From CAJXSD01 sp964633145 (GTDB taxonomy: Bacteria; Pseudomonadota; Alphaproteobacteria; Rhodobacterales; Rhodobacteraceae): a stretch of DNA of 64,000 nucleotides. Positions 17,362-25,156 of the stretch are shown one piece after another; position 1 is the first letter of the stretch, and the number at the start of each line of letters is the position of its first letter. Below the pieces are notes generated by a model. It saw only the letters and a program-made list of their open reading frames with translations, did no database searches and was not told where the DNA came from. Where the stretch lies: contig CAZWFE010000002.1 in assembly GCA_964633145.1 (NCBI GenBank), forward strand, positions 1 through 64,000. The letters are read 5' to 3'. The translations under genes were made by a program, and so were the position numbers.

Positions 17362-18042
17362 CTAGTCGCGCCATTTTTCCAAATTGCGCTGGATCGCGGT
17401 GATGCGGTCTGGCGTTTTTGGGTGGCTCATCAACCATGCGGGCGGGGTTGGGCCAGATTGGGTCAGTGTTTCCAATTTGTCCAACAGGCTGGTTTGCGCG
17501 GTTGGATCCAGCCCCGACGACATCATCAAGGCGGTGGCATAGGCGTCGGCTTCAAATTCGTCGTTGCGCGATAATTTGGCCATCAATACACGCCCCATCA
17601 CCCCTGCAATCATCGGCCCGACACCGGGGATGATGCGACCCAGCACCATGGTGGCCGCTGTGCGAATGGCATTCTGACCGGTAAAATCAATCATCCGTCT
17701 GCGCGTATGTCCCAGCGCTACATGCCCCAATTCATGGGCAATGACGGATGCCAATTCTTGGGCTGTGACTTCGCCTGATAGGTATTTGTTATAAAATCCG
17801 CGCGTGATAAAGATCCGCCCATCGGGGGCTGCTAGCCCATTGACGGGATCGATTTCATATAAATGTATTAACACACGGTCTTGGTCTAACGCTTTGGCCA
17901 GCTTGGTTAAAATGGGGGCCAAGCTTGGATCAACCAACGGCCGCGATTGGCTGTCTAGGGTGCGGTGCAACCGCCAGACAGAAAACCGATAAGACATCAG
18001 GCCGTAGATTACGGCCATTAATATGGGGCCCAGTTTTAACAT
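17362..18042 (-). CDS. M48 family metalloprotease
   Basis: A 226-residue Zn-protease with HELGH (103-107) and the third ligand in NDEFEADAYA (Glu164). An N-terminal hydrophobic segment (about residues 5-18) is either a signal anchor or an uncleaved signal peptide. The C-terminal SHPKTPDRITAIQRNLE is typical of periplasmic M48 peptidases related to YggG/LoiP. It is the last gene of a minus-strand set with a VWA protein, a 54-residue membrane protein and a MoxR ATPase. No good ribosome site is visible. Confidence 0.85.
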   Translation of the reverse strand: MLKLGPILMAVIYGLMSYRFSVWRLHRTLDSQSRPLVDPSLAPILTKLAKALDQDRVLIHLYEIDPVNGLAAPDGRIFITRGFYNKYLSGEVTAQELASVIAHELGHVALGHTRRRMIDFTGQNAIRTAATMVLGRIIPGVGPMIAGVMGRVLMAKLSRNDEFEADAYATALMMSSGLDPTAQTSLLDKLETLTQSGPTPPAWLMSHPKTPDRITAIQRNLEKWRD

Positions 18043-18079
18043 AGTATCTATATGGGGGTTTGGGCGCGAACTGTCTAGA

Positions 18080-19264
18080 TCAACGTGCCAATGATTTCAT
18101 GGCGCTTTCTAATCCAGAAAGCGTCAGTGGATACATTTCGTTTTCAAAAATATCACGGATCATATGAATGGACTGGGTATAGGGCCACTGACGTTCAGGC
18201 ACTGGGTTTAACCATACTGTCGCCGGCCATTTGCTGCGCGCGCGATCCAGCCAAACCTGACCCGCCTCGGCGTTCCAGTGTTCGTTTGCGCCGCCCGCAT
18301 AGGCAATTTCATAGGGTGACATGCTGGCATCGCCGACAAAGATACATTTGTAGTCGCTGCCATAGGTGTTCAAAATGTCATGGGTGTTTAACTGTTCATT
18401 CCACCGCCGCGCATTGTCACGCCAGACACCTTCGTACAGGCAGTTATGGAAATAGAAATATTCCATATGTTTGAATTCGGTGCGCGCGGCGGAAAATAAT
18501 TCTTCGACCATTTTGATATGGGCATCCATCGATCCACCCACATCCAAAAACAACACCACCTTGACCGCGTTGCGCCGTTCGGGACGGGTTTGCACATCTA
18601 GGTATCCGTGTTCGGCTGTTGCGCGAATGGTGCTGTCGATGTCTAATTCCTCATGTGCGCCATCGCGCGCCCATTTGCGCAGACGTTTTAACGCCACCTT
18701 GATGTTGCGGGTGCCCAGTTCCAAGCTGTCGTCCAAATTGCGAAATTCGCGTTTGTCCCAGACTTTGACCGCGCGTTGGTGGCGGCTGCGGTCTTGGCCG
18801 ATGCGCACGCCTTCGGGGTTATAGCCATAGGCGCCAAAGGGCGATGTGCCAGCGGTGCCCACCCATTTATTGCCGCCTTGGTGGCGTCCCTTTTGTTCGG
18901 CAAGTCGTTGTTTTAGGGTCTCCATTAATTTATCAAATCCACCCAAGGATTTGATTTCGGCCATTTCCGCGGCGCTTAGGTGTTTTTCGGCCAGTTTTTC
19001 CAGCCATTCGGCGGGGATGTTTACCGCCTCAAGCACATCGGACAGCGAAATATTTTCCAACCCCTTAAAGGTATTGGAAAACGCGCGGTCATACCGATCC
19101 AGATGGCGTTCATCTTTGACCATCGTGATGCGGCCTAGGTAATAAAATGCCTCAAAGTCATAGGTGGCCAGTCCCTGATCCAGAGTTCCCAAAAACCCCA
19201 AATATTCCCGCAGCGATACGGGAACACCGGTTTTTCGTAACTGATCAAAGAATTGCAAAAACAT
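18080..19264 (-). CDS. VWA domain protein (CoxE-like)
   Basis: A 394-residue protein: a helical N-terminal region (1-130), a basic glycine-containing middle, and a C-terminal VWA-like domain with a MIDAS-type motif DVGGSMD (241-247), in which Gly replaces the usual middle Ser. Such proteins usually work with a MoxR AAA+ ATPase as a chaperone pair for metalloenzyme maturation or complex remodelling, and a MoxR gene lies just upstream. No obvious client enzyme is adjacent. The start is 3 nt after the 54-residue gene. Confidence 0.88.
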   Translation of the reverse strand: MFLQFFDQLRKTGVPVSLREYLGFLGTLDQGLATYDFEAFYYLGRITMVKDERHLDRYDRAFSNTFKGLENISLSDVLEAVNIPAEWLEKLAEKHLSAAEMAEIKSLGGFDKLMETLKQRLAEQKGRHQGGNKWVGTAGTSPFGAYGYNPEGVRIGQDRSRHQRAVKVWDKREFRNLDDSLELGTRNIKVALKRLRKWARDGAHEELDIDSTIRATAEHGYLDVQTRPERRNAVKVVLFLDVGGSMDAHIKMVEELFSAARTEFKHMEYFYFHNCLYEGVWRDNARRWNEQLNTHDILNTYGSDYKCIFVGDASMSPYEIAYAGGANEHWNAEAGQVWLDRARSKWPATVWLNPVPERQWPYTQSIHMIRDIFENEMYPLTLSGLESAMKSLAR

Positions 19265-19267
19265 GTG

Positions 19268-19432
19268 TTAAATCACAGTTCGATCCAAAATAATCGTTGC
19301 GACCAAGGCCACCACTGCAAATAAAATCCCAAAGCCCGCCGCATATTGCAAAATATCCGCGCGGTTGCCGTTTAGTTTTTTTGCCCGATACGCCCCAAGT
19401 GCGACGCCAATTAATCCGATGATTAGGTACAT
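19268..19432 (-). CDS. Small membrane protein, 54 residues, between moxR and VWA genes
   Basis: The reading frame MYLIIGLIGVALGAYRAKKL... ends in ...TIILDRTVI and a TAA stop. It has two hydrophobic segments (about residues 2-15 and 31-49) separated by a basic loop, so it is probably a two-helix membrane protein. A GGGAAAA stretch precedes the ATG. The stop is 3 nt before the VWA start and the gene fits exactly in the space between moxR and the VWA gene, which argues for a real co-expressed gene. The function is unknown; it could anchor the MoxR/VWA pair at the membrane. Confidence 0.7.
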   Translation of the reverse strand: MYLIIGLIGVALGAYRAKKLNGNRADILQYAAGFGILFAVVALVATIILDRTVI

Positions 19433-19456
19433 GTGGTTTTCCCGTTTGTTTAGGTT

Positions 19457-20296
19457 TTATCGTTTTTGTCGCGACATGAACGCCAGGCGTTCAAATAAAT
19501 GAACGTCTTGTTCGTTTTTCAACAGCGCGCCATGCAATTTAGGCAACAGGTTTGATCCATCGCGCTGTAAATCTTCTGGGGCTAGATCCTCTGCCAACAG
19601 CAGTTTTAACCAATCCAAGACTTCGGATGTGGATGGTTTTTTCTTTAGCCCAGGTTGTTCGCGGATTTCATAGAATTGCGTCAGTGCAGTTGTCAGCAGT
19701 TTTTCTTTGATATCGGGGTAATGAACGCGAACAATGTCTTGCATCGTTTCGGGATCGGGAAACTGGATATAATGGAAAAAACACCGGCGCAGGAATGCGT
19801 CTGGCAATTCTTTTTCGTTATTCGACGTAATGATCACAATGGGGCGATTTTCGGCACGAATTGTTTCGCCAGTTTCATACACATAGAATTCCATTTTATC
19901 CAGCTCTTGCAGCAGGTCATTGGGGAATTCGATGTCAGCTTTGTCGATTTCATCAATCAACAACACCACACGGCGGTCGGCGGAAAATGCCTGCCATAAT
20001 TTACCCTGACGAATGTAATTTGCAACGTCGTGAACGCGTTCATCGCCCAGTTGGCTGTCGCGCAGACGTGATACGGCATCGTATTCATATAGACCCTGTT
20101 GTGCCTTGGTGGTGGATTTGATGTTCCATTCGATCAGGTCCAGCCCCAAACCCTTGGCCACCTGTTTGGCCAATTCTGTTTTACCGGTCCCAGGTTCGCC
20201 TTTGATCAGCAAAGGGCGTTGCAACTGGATTGCTGCATTGACGGCTAGGGTTAAATCCTGTGGGGCGACATAATCCGCGGTCGAGGTAAATTTCAT
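19457..20296 (-). CDS. MoxR family AAA+ ATPase
   Basis: A 279-residue AAA+ ATPase with Walker A GEPGTGKT (33-40), Walker B LLIDEIDKAD, sensor region ITSNNEKELPDAFLRRC and a C-terminal helical lid. I chose MKFTSTADYV as the start because the AAA fold begins there; an earlier in-frame start adds 29 unrelated residues that overlap the dksA promoter region. MoxR ATPases remodel or insert cofactors into partner proteins together with VWA proteins, and such a partner is encoded two genes downstream. Confidence 0.92.
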   Translation of the reverse strand: MKFTSTADYVAPQDLTLAVNAAIQLQRPLLIKGEPGTGKTELAKQVAKGLGLDLIEWNIKSTTKAQQGLYEYDAVSRLRDSQLGDERVHDVANYIRQGKLWQAFSADRRVVLLIDEIDKADIEFPNDLLQELDKMEFYVYETGETIRAENRPIVIITSNNEKELPDAFLRRCFFHYIQFPDPETMQDIVRVHYPDIKEKLLTTALTQFYEIREQPGLKKKPSTSEVLDWLKLLLAEDLAPEDLQRDGSNLLPKLHGALLKNEQDVHLFERLAFMSRQKR

Positions 20297-20481
20297 CAGG
20301 CTCTCAGTCTTTGCTATCGGTGTGGTGGTTGTCTTGTAACCACTAAATGAATTAGCTGCAATCTTAGGATTGGCTAGTGACATTGTGTCATCTTTGCGTT
20401 AGACGCGGGCCCATAGGCGAGTATCGCATTATGTACGGAGGAGAATGCATGTCACATACTGACCTGCATGAGGGGAAAACA

Positions 20482-20904
20482 ATGAAACAAGACGTTATTC
20501 TTCCTGATGATTACACACCAGCCGAAGACGAACCATTCATGAATGACCGTCAGCTGGAATATTTTCGAAGAAAATTAATTGCTTGGAAAAACGATTTGCT
20601 GTCAGACAGCCGCGACACGATCGAAGGTTTGCAAGGCACGACACGCAATATTCCAGATATTACTGACCGCGCCAGCGAAGAAACGGATCGCGCATTGGAA
20701 TTGCGCACACGTGATCGCCAGCGTAAATTGGTTGCCAAAATTGATTCAGCGCTGCGTCGGATCGACAATGGCGAATATGGCTATTGTGAAATGACAGGTG
20801 ATCCGATTTCGCTAAAACGTCTGGACGCGCGACCTATCGCGACCATGACCCTAGAGGCGCAAGAAAAGCATGAGCGCCGCGAAAAAGTGCACCGCGACGA
20901 TTGA
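20482..20904 (+). CDS. dksA: RNA polymerase-binding protein DksA
   Basis: A 140-residue DksA homologue that binds the RNA polymerase secondary channel and tunes rRNA and stress promoters with ppGpp. It has the long coiled coil with the DxxDxA-type tip (DITDRASEETDRALE) and a C-terminal zinc-finger region in which only one cysteine remains (YCEMTGDPISLKRLDARP); the other three positions are non-cysteine. Related one-cysteine DksA proteins are known in Rhodobacter. Start choice: GAGGGG precedes MKQDVI at 20482, matching family N-termini, but GGAGGAG precedes an in-frame ATG at 20449 and is stronger; the longer form (151 residues) is possible. Confidence 0.93.
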   Translation: MKQDVILPDDYTPAEDEPFMNDRQLEYFRRKLIAWKNDLLSDSRDTIEGLQGTTRNIPDITDRASEETDRALELRTRDRQRKLVAKIDSALRRIDNGEYGYCEMTGDPISLKRLDARPIATMTLEAQEKHERREKVHRDD

Positions 20905-20910
20905 TGATTA

Positions 20911-20938
20911 AGCCGAAGTTGACGCTTCGGCTTTTTTA
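20911..20938 (+). terminator. Rho-independent terminator of dksA
   Basis: AGCCGAAG and CTTCGGCT form an 8-bp stem with a 6-nt loop, followed by TTTTTT. It ends only 3 nt before the next start codon. Confidence 0.88.
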
Positions 20939-20940
20939 AT

Positions 20941-22113
20941 ATGACGGGGTTTGAAAACGATATCTTGGTGGTTGGCGCAGGCATTGGTGGGCTGACCTTT
21001 GCCTTGGCCGCGCAGCAGCGCGGCGCAACTGTGCGCGTCATCGAACAGGCCCCCCAATTGACCGAAGTGGGCGCAGGCCTGCAAATCAGCCCAAATGGGT
21101 TTTACGTTCTTGATAAACTGGGCCTATCGCAGGATTTGGATGACGTGGCGTTTCGCGCGCAAACCATTACGCTGCGCGATTATGCGCGTGGTGATCATGT
21201 CGCCACCCTGAACTTGCAAAAATATGGCGCATCTATCGGATACCGGTTTTTTCATCGCGCCGATTTGCTGGATGTTTTGTATCAGGCCTGTCTGGCCCGT
21301 GGCATTCGGGTGGATATAAATTGCTCTGTTACGGAAATCTTGGATCAAGGAACAGCCGTTGATACGCCGCAGGGGATACAAAGGGCAGGGGTGATCGTTG
21401 GGGCGGACGGTATCAATTCGCTATGTCGGTCCTATGTTCTGGGTCCAAACGATCGTGCCACGTTCACGGGCCAAGTGGCATGGCGGGCGATTGTTCCAAA
21501 TGTGACCCAACATACCAATGGCGCCCAAATTCATATGGGGCCGCACCGGCATATCGTTAGCTATCCGATCCGGAATGGGGAACAGTTGAATTTGGTGATG
21601 GTCCAAGAACAGGCGGAATGGACCGATCATCGTTGGTCCGAAACAGATCAACCAGATCACGTGCAGGCGGTGTTTTCTGATTTTGGCGGCCCCATGCGCC
21701 AAGCATTGCAATCCATCAATCAGGTCAGCAAATGGGGGTTGTTCCTGCGGCCTGTGGCAGCGCAATGGTCGCGGGGTCGTATTGTGTTGCTAGGGGATGC
21801 TGCCCATCCGACCCTGCCGTTCATGGCCCAAGGTGCGGTCCAAGCGATTGAGGACGCCTGGGCACTGGCCGCCAGTTTGGATGACGTGGATACAGTCGCG
21901 CAGGGCTATGATCGCTATCAATCCCTGCGCCAACCACGTGTCACGCGCGTCGTAGAGGCAGCAGGACGCAATGCGTGGAAATATCATCTGTCACAGCCGC
22001 TGATCCGCGCATCAGCACACACAGCACTGCGGATCGCGTCGCAGGTGCGGCCCGCTGCCTTGGTCCGGCAGTTTGATTGGGTCTATAACTATGATATTAC
22101 CCGCGAAATTTAG
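20941..22113 (+). CDS. FAD-dependent monooxygenase, salicylate-hydroxylase-like
   Basis: A 390-residue class A flavoprotein monooxygenase. The FAD-binding GAGIGG lies at residues 12-17, the DG motif is GADGINSLCR, and the ribityl-binding segment is GDAAHPTLPFMAQGAVQAIEDA. It resembles salicylate or 3-hydroxybenzoate hydroxylases; the actual aromatic substrate is unknown. The start codon follows the dksA terminator by 3 nt and no ribosome site is visible, which is odd. No other catabolic gene is adjacent. Its 3' end overlaps the convergent exonuclease gene by 4 nt. Confidence 0.85.
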   Translation: MTGFENDILVVGAGIGGLTFALAAQQRGATVRVIEQAPQLTEVGAGLQISPNGFYVLDKLGLSQDLDDVAFRAQTITLRDYARGDHVATLNLQKYGASIGYRFFHRADLLDVLYQACLARGIRVDINCSVTEILDQGTAVDTPQGIQRAGVIVGADGINSLCRSYVLGPNDRATFTGQVAWRAIVPNVTQHTNGAQIHMGPHRHIVSYPIRNGEQLNLVMVQEQAEWTDHRWSETDQPDHVQAVFSDFGGPMRQALQSINQVSKWGLFLRPVAAQWSRGRIVLLGDAAHPTLPFMAQGAVQAIEDAWALAASLDDVDTVAQGYDRYQSLRQPRVTRVVEAAGRNAWKYHLSQPLIRASAHTALRIASQVRPAALVRQFDWVYNYDITREI

Positions 22114-22889
22114 AGGTCGAGTTCGATCCAAACAGGCACGTGGTCAGACGGTTTTTCACCGGCGCGCACATCTTTGTCGATTTGGCAGTCCCGCAACAAA
22201 TCCGCACAGCTAGGTGTCAGCAAGAAATGATCAATCCGAATGCCATCATTGCGGTTCCATGCACCGGCTTGGTAATCCCAAAAACTGTAATGCCCAGGCC
22301 CTTGGTGGCGCGCGCGAAAGGCTTCGGTAAAGCCTAGGTTTACGATTTTGCGAAATGCAGCGCGGCTTTCGGGGCGAAACAGCGCATCATTGACCCAGGC
22401 GTCTGGGCGGGCGGCATCTTCGGCTTGGGGGATGATATTGTAATCCCCTGCCATCAAGGCGGGCATTTCCGATGCCATCAATTCCTGCGCACGCTGGTAT
22501 AGGCGCTGCATCCAAGCCAGTTTATAATCATACTTGGGCCCTGGTGCTGGATTGCCATTGGGCAAATATAAACCACAAATCCGCAGCGCTGTTTTGCCAA
22601 CCACGGTCGCCTCGATCCAGCGGGCCTGTTCGTCGCTGTCATCACCGGGCAGGCCTCGGGTGACGTCCTCAAGCGGCAGTTTTGATAAAATCGCAACGCC
22701 GTTGAATGATTTCTGACCATGGGTTTCGACGTTATATCCGCGGTCTTCGAAAATTTCGCGGGGGAAACCTTCGTCAACGGATTTGATTTCTTGCAGCACA
22801 ACCACGTCGGGCTGTGCCTGATCCAGCCATTCGGGTAATGCCGCGATGCGCGCTTTTATTCCGTTGATGTTAAAGGTCGCGATTTTCAT
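22110..22889 (-). CDS. xthA: Exodeoxyribonuclease III
   Basis: A 259-residue AP endonuclease and 3'-5' exonuclease of base-excision repair. The fold markers are ATFNINGIKAR at the start, LQEIKS (metal-binding Glu), GDYNIIP, RIDHFL and the C-terminal catalytic SDHVPVW. The start MKIATFN was chosen by homology; a longer open frame upstream adds unrelated residues. It points away from the repeat-protein gene, which lies beyond a 283-nt AT-rich intergenic region. Confidence 0.95.
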   Translation of the reverse strand: MKIATFNINGIKARIAALPEWLDQAQPDVVVLQEIKSVDEGFPREIFEDRGYNVETHGQKSFNGVAILSKLPLEDVTRGLPGDDSDEQARWIEATVVGKTALRICGLYLPNGNPAPGPKYDYKLAWMQRLYQRAQELMASEMPALMAGDYNIIPQAEDAARPDAWVNDALFRPESRAAFRKIVNLGFTEAFRARHQGPGHYSFWDYQAGAWNRNDGIRIDHFLLTPSCADLLRDCQIDKDVRAGEKPSDHVPVWIELDL

Positions 22890-23172
22890 GACGGCTCCTT
22901 GGTCTGTTGTGCGTCTTGTAACGGGGAAACCGTAGCACTGGCAAGCAGTTTCGATTCGTCCAAGTTCCAAGAAATTTGTGCCATATGATCCTTGGCTTGC
23001 GCTTGGATGCAATTAAAGGGCGAAAAAAAATCCTAATTTATATGGTTTAATAACAATGGCTTAAATCAATTTATGGATGTGCTTGGGATCTAAATACAAC
23101 CTATAAGATAAAAAAGGCTTGCAAGACACTCATAAATTGTAATTATTAAGTTATTCAACCTTGGAGGGAAAA

Positions 23173-23549
23173 ATGCTAAATCTAATTTCACTACCTGAAA
23201 TCGAAAACGCAGTTGATTTTGTTTGTGAAACGTCAATCTATGATGGCGTCCACACTGGCCGTTTTTCATCAGGATCAGCACCAACAATGTCTAGCGAAGT
23301 CTACGATGGCGTCCACACTGGTCGTTTCTCATCAGGCTCGGCGCCAACAATGACCAGCGNNNNNNNNNNNNNNNNNNNNNNNNNNNNNNNNNNNNNNNNN
23401 NNNNNNNNNNNNNNNNNNNNNNNNNNNNNNNNNNNNNNNNNNNNNNNNNNNNNNNNNNNACTGGTCGTTTTTCATCAGGGTCTGCGCCAGTGGCATCCAC
23501 CGTTATCACACAAGGCGAGCGCACAGGCGCATTTTCATCTGGTTCCTAA
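23173..23549 (+). CDS. Small repetitive protein with tandem 21-residue repeats (interrupted by assembly gap)
   Basis: Unrecognised. A GGAGGG site stands 4 nt before the ATG. The N-terminal 22 residues (MLNLISLPEIENAVDFVCET then SI) are helical in character and hold the only visible cysteine. From 23239 there are 63-bp units encoding YDGVHTGRFSSGSAP plus six more residues: one full unit, then a second cut by the N run. After the gap the sequence resumes inside a unit (TGRFSSGSAP) and ends with a degenerate unit, GERTGAFSSGS, and TAA. If units stay 63 bp the gap is 20 + 63k nt, which restores the frame exactly; 100 N does not. A leader plus repeated Gly/Ser-rich units recalls a modified-peptide precursor or a repetitive surface or secreted protein; neither is proven. 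Confidence 0.7.
23239..23549 (+). repeat. 63-bp in-frame tandem repeats
   Basis: Unit 1 is 23239-23301 and unit 2 starts at 23302 and enters the gap. A third, partial unit follows the gap from 23460, then a diverged C-terminal unit. Differences between units are mostly at third codon positions (ggccgtttt versus ggtcgtttc), so the peptide is under purifying selection. Confidence 0.85.
23360..23459. other. Assembly gap of 100 N inside the tandem-repeat gene
   Basis: One hundred N. The flanks belong to the same 63-bp repeat family, so the gap is best explained by collapse of a tandem array; the real copy number is unknown. Confidence 0.95.
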
Positions 23550-23555
23550 TGTCGC

Positions 23556-23634
23556 TAGGGGCACACCCCAATGCCCCTAAAACATGAACCAGTTCCAAAA
23601 CCGCGCGGCACCTCACATCCCCGCGCGGTTTTTT
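23556..23634 (+). terminator. Two hairpins after the repeat gene, the second a rho-independent terminator
   Basis: First hairpin: TAGGGGCA (23556-23563) with TGCCCCTA (23572-23579), no T run. Second: AACCGCGCGG (23599-23608) with CCGCGCGGTT (23621-23630), a 10-bp stem followed by TTTT. It lies 22 nt before the next start codon, so the downstream gene depends on readthrough or on a promoter inside this region. Confidence 0.8.
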
Positions 23635-23655
23635 CATCAAAATTATAGGTTCGTC

Positions 23656-24756
23656 ATGTCAAACATCATTCAGTTCAAACCGCTATCCCCCAAAGCTACG
23701 CCGATGCAGCGCATTCAGTCTGTGCTGGAATTGGTGGCCCAATCGCGTCGCAGGACCGAAGATGTGTTTTGGCTGAAAGAAAATGCAGAAGCACTGAATG
23801 TATTGGAATCCTCTGGTCAGGATGTCACATCAGATGCATTGTCGGTGTACGATGAATTCTACGATACGATCGAACAGAAATTGCAGTTTTTTCCGCAGTA
23901 TTATCGGTTTTTCCTGTCGATCGCTTTGGATTTGGAATCCTTGGGCTTTACGGGTGGATTTGCAGGCGGCAAGGCGGCTGATTTGACCCATTGGTGTGCC
24001 GCACAACAATTGGTCGAAGGCGAATTATCCGATCTGCAACGGGCCGAAGCGCGCAGGCTGGCACAACGTGTTGACGTGCAGTTGACAGGTCTAGATGGTC
24101 TGGATCAACGGCTGCACCATTTCATGAACACCAGTGCGACCTTTGCCCTGCCCAACAAAAAGGCAGCCTATGAGCTGACGCATATCATTTTTTATCTAAG
24201 TGAATATGGACGCCGCGATCCTGGTGTCAGTGACCAAGCAATCAAATCGCTGCATTTTGTCGGGATTTTGTCGATGCTAGAACAAAATGCCGACTTGCTG
24301 GCCGAGGTCTGCATCGCTTTGCGTTTTTGTGGGGCCACTGTCCCTGCAGATTGGGTGGCGTGGTTGGAAAAACACCTGTCAGCGGCACAGTTTGGGACGC
24401 GGTCCGTGATGGCAGATGATTACCATCAATACCTGATGTGCGACTGGCTGGCACAATTGCACGGGTCGCCATGTTTTGAAATGGTTGTTCCAGACCAAGT
24501 GGGGTCAATTGACATGCCCGAATATAACACAGCAGCTTTGCGACATTTATCACATGCGATCATGGAGACATCGGGATTAATGGCAGTTGGCGGTATGGCT
24601 ACCCAGACATTGTCTGTGTCATTGCCAACTGATGTTTATGATATGCTGGAATTTGTGGCGGATACATCAGAACACTTTGACGAATTTTTCGAAAAATTCA
24701 CCCGTCAAAGTCCGATTCTGCAGCGCGATGGAAATCGGCTGCAGGCTGGGAATTAA
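23656..24756 (+). CDS. Uncharacterised 366-residue protein
   Basis: I do not recognise a catalytic motif. The protein starts MSNIIQFKPLSP, is largely alpha-helical by composition, has no signal peptide or membrane helix, and shows aromatic-rich segments such as FFPQYYRFFLSIALDLESLG and HIIFYLSEYGRRD. It may belong to a Rhodobacterales-specific DUF (I suspect DUF6902, from memory and unverified). The ribosome site is weak. It follows the repeat-protein gene on the same strand across a terminator, which suggests a functional link but not a simple operon. Its 3' end overlaps the convergent Fe-S gene by 4 nt. The start was chosen downstream of the terminator rather than at an ATG inside it. Confidence 0.75.
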   Translation: MSNIIQFKPLSPKATPMQRIQSVLELVAQSRRRTEDVFWLKENAEALNVLESSGQDVTSDALSVYDEFYDTIEQKLQFFPQYYRFFLSIALDLESLGFTGGFAGGKAADLTHWCAAQQLVEGELSDLQRAEARRLAQRVDVQLTGLDGLDQRLHHFMNTSATFALPNKKAAYELTHIIFYLSEYGRRDPGVSDQAIKSLHFVGILSMLEQNADLLAEVCIALRFCGATVPADWVAWLEKHLSAAQFGTRSVMADDYHQYLMCDWLAQLHGSPCFEMVVPDQVGSIDMPEYNTAALRHLSHAIMETSGLMAVGGMATQTLSVSLPTDVYDMLEFVADTSEHFDEFFEKFTRQSPILQRDGNRLQAGN

Positions 24757-25076
24757 ATCGAAAAACTGGTGCCGCAACCGCACGAACTGGTGGCGTTGGG
24801 GTTGTTAATCACAAACCGCGCGCCAATCAGTTCATCGGCAAAATCAATCACTGCATTTTCCAAAAATGGCAGCGACGCGTTATCGATGATAACCTTTTGG
24901 CCCTGACCCTCAAGGATCATATCCTCTGGGGTGGGGGCGTCTAATTTGATTTCGTACTGGAACCCAGAACATCCGCCACCTTCGACGGCGATGCGCAGGG
25001 CCATGCCTTGGTCCGCGGCGCCGATTTCGTCTAGACGTTCGAATGCGCGCGGGGTGACTTTGGGGGGCAATAGCAT
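24753..25076 (-). CDS. Iron-sulfur cluster assembly accessory protein (IscA/ErpA type)
   Basis: A 107-residue A-type carrier that receives and delivers Fe-S clusters. It has the three conserved cysteines: one in GGGCSGFQYE (Cys36) and the C-terminal pair in SSCGCGTSFS. Length and motif spacing fit ErpA/IscA closely. It is a single gene, divergent from dgt with 80 nt between starts. Confidence 0.94.
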   Translation of the reverse strand: MLLPPKVTPRAFERLDEIGAADQGMALRIAVEGGGCSGFQYEIKLDAPTPEDMILEGQGQKVIIDNASLPFLENAVIDFADELIGARFVINNPNATSSCGCGTSFSI

Positions 25077-25156
25077 TTCTTGGGACCTATCCTTAACACG
25101 AACCGTTTCCTAGTATATAAGGCAGGCAAAAGGCCACGACAAGAAAGGCATTTGCA

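Noticed and set aside
23239..23549. CRISPR array
   Set aside because: The repeated units are directly adjacent, 63 bp, in frame and without unique spacers; they are coding tandem repeats.
23161..23580. Single open frame running through the second N gap
   Set aside because: Downstream of the gap it uses a different frame from the repeat units; the real frame ends at the TAA at 23547-23549.
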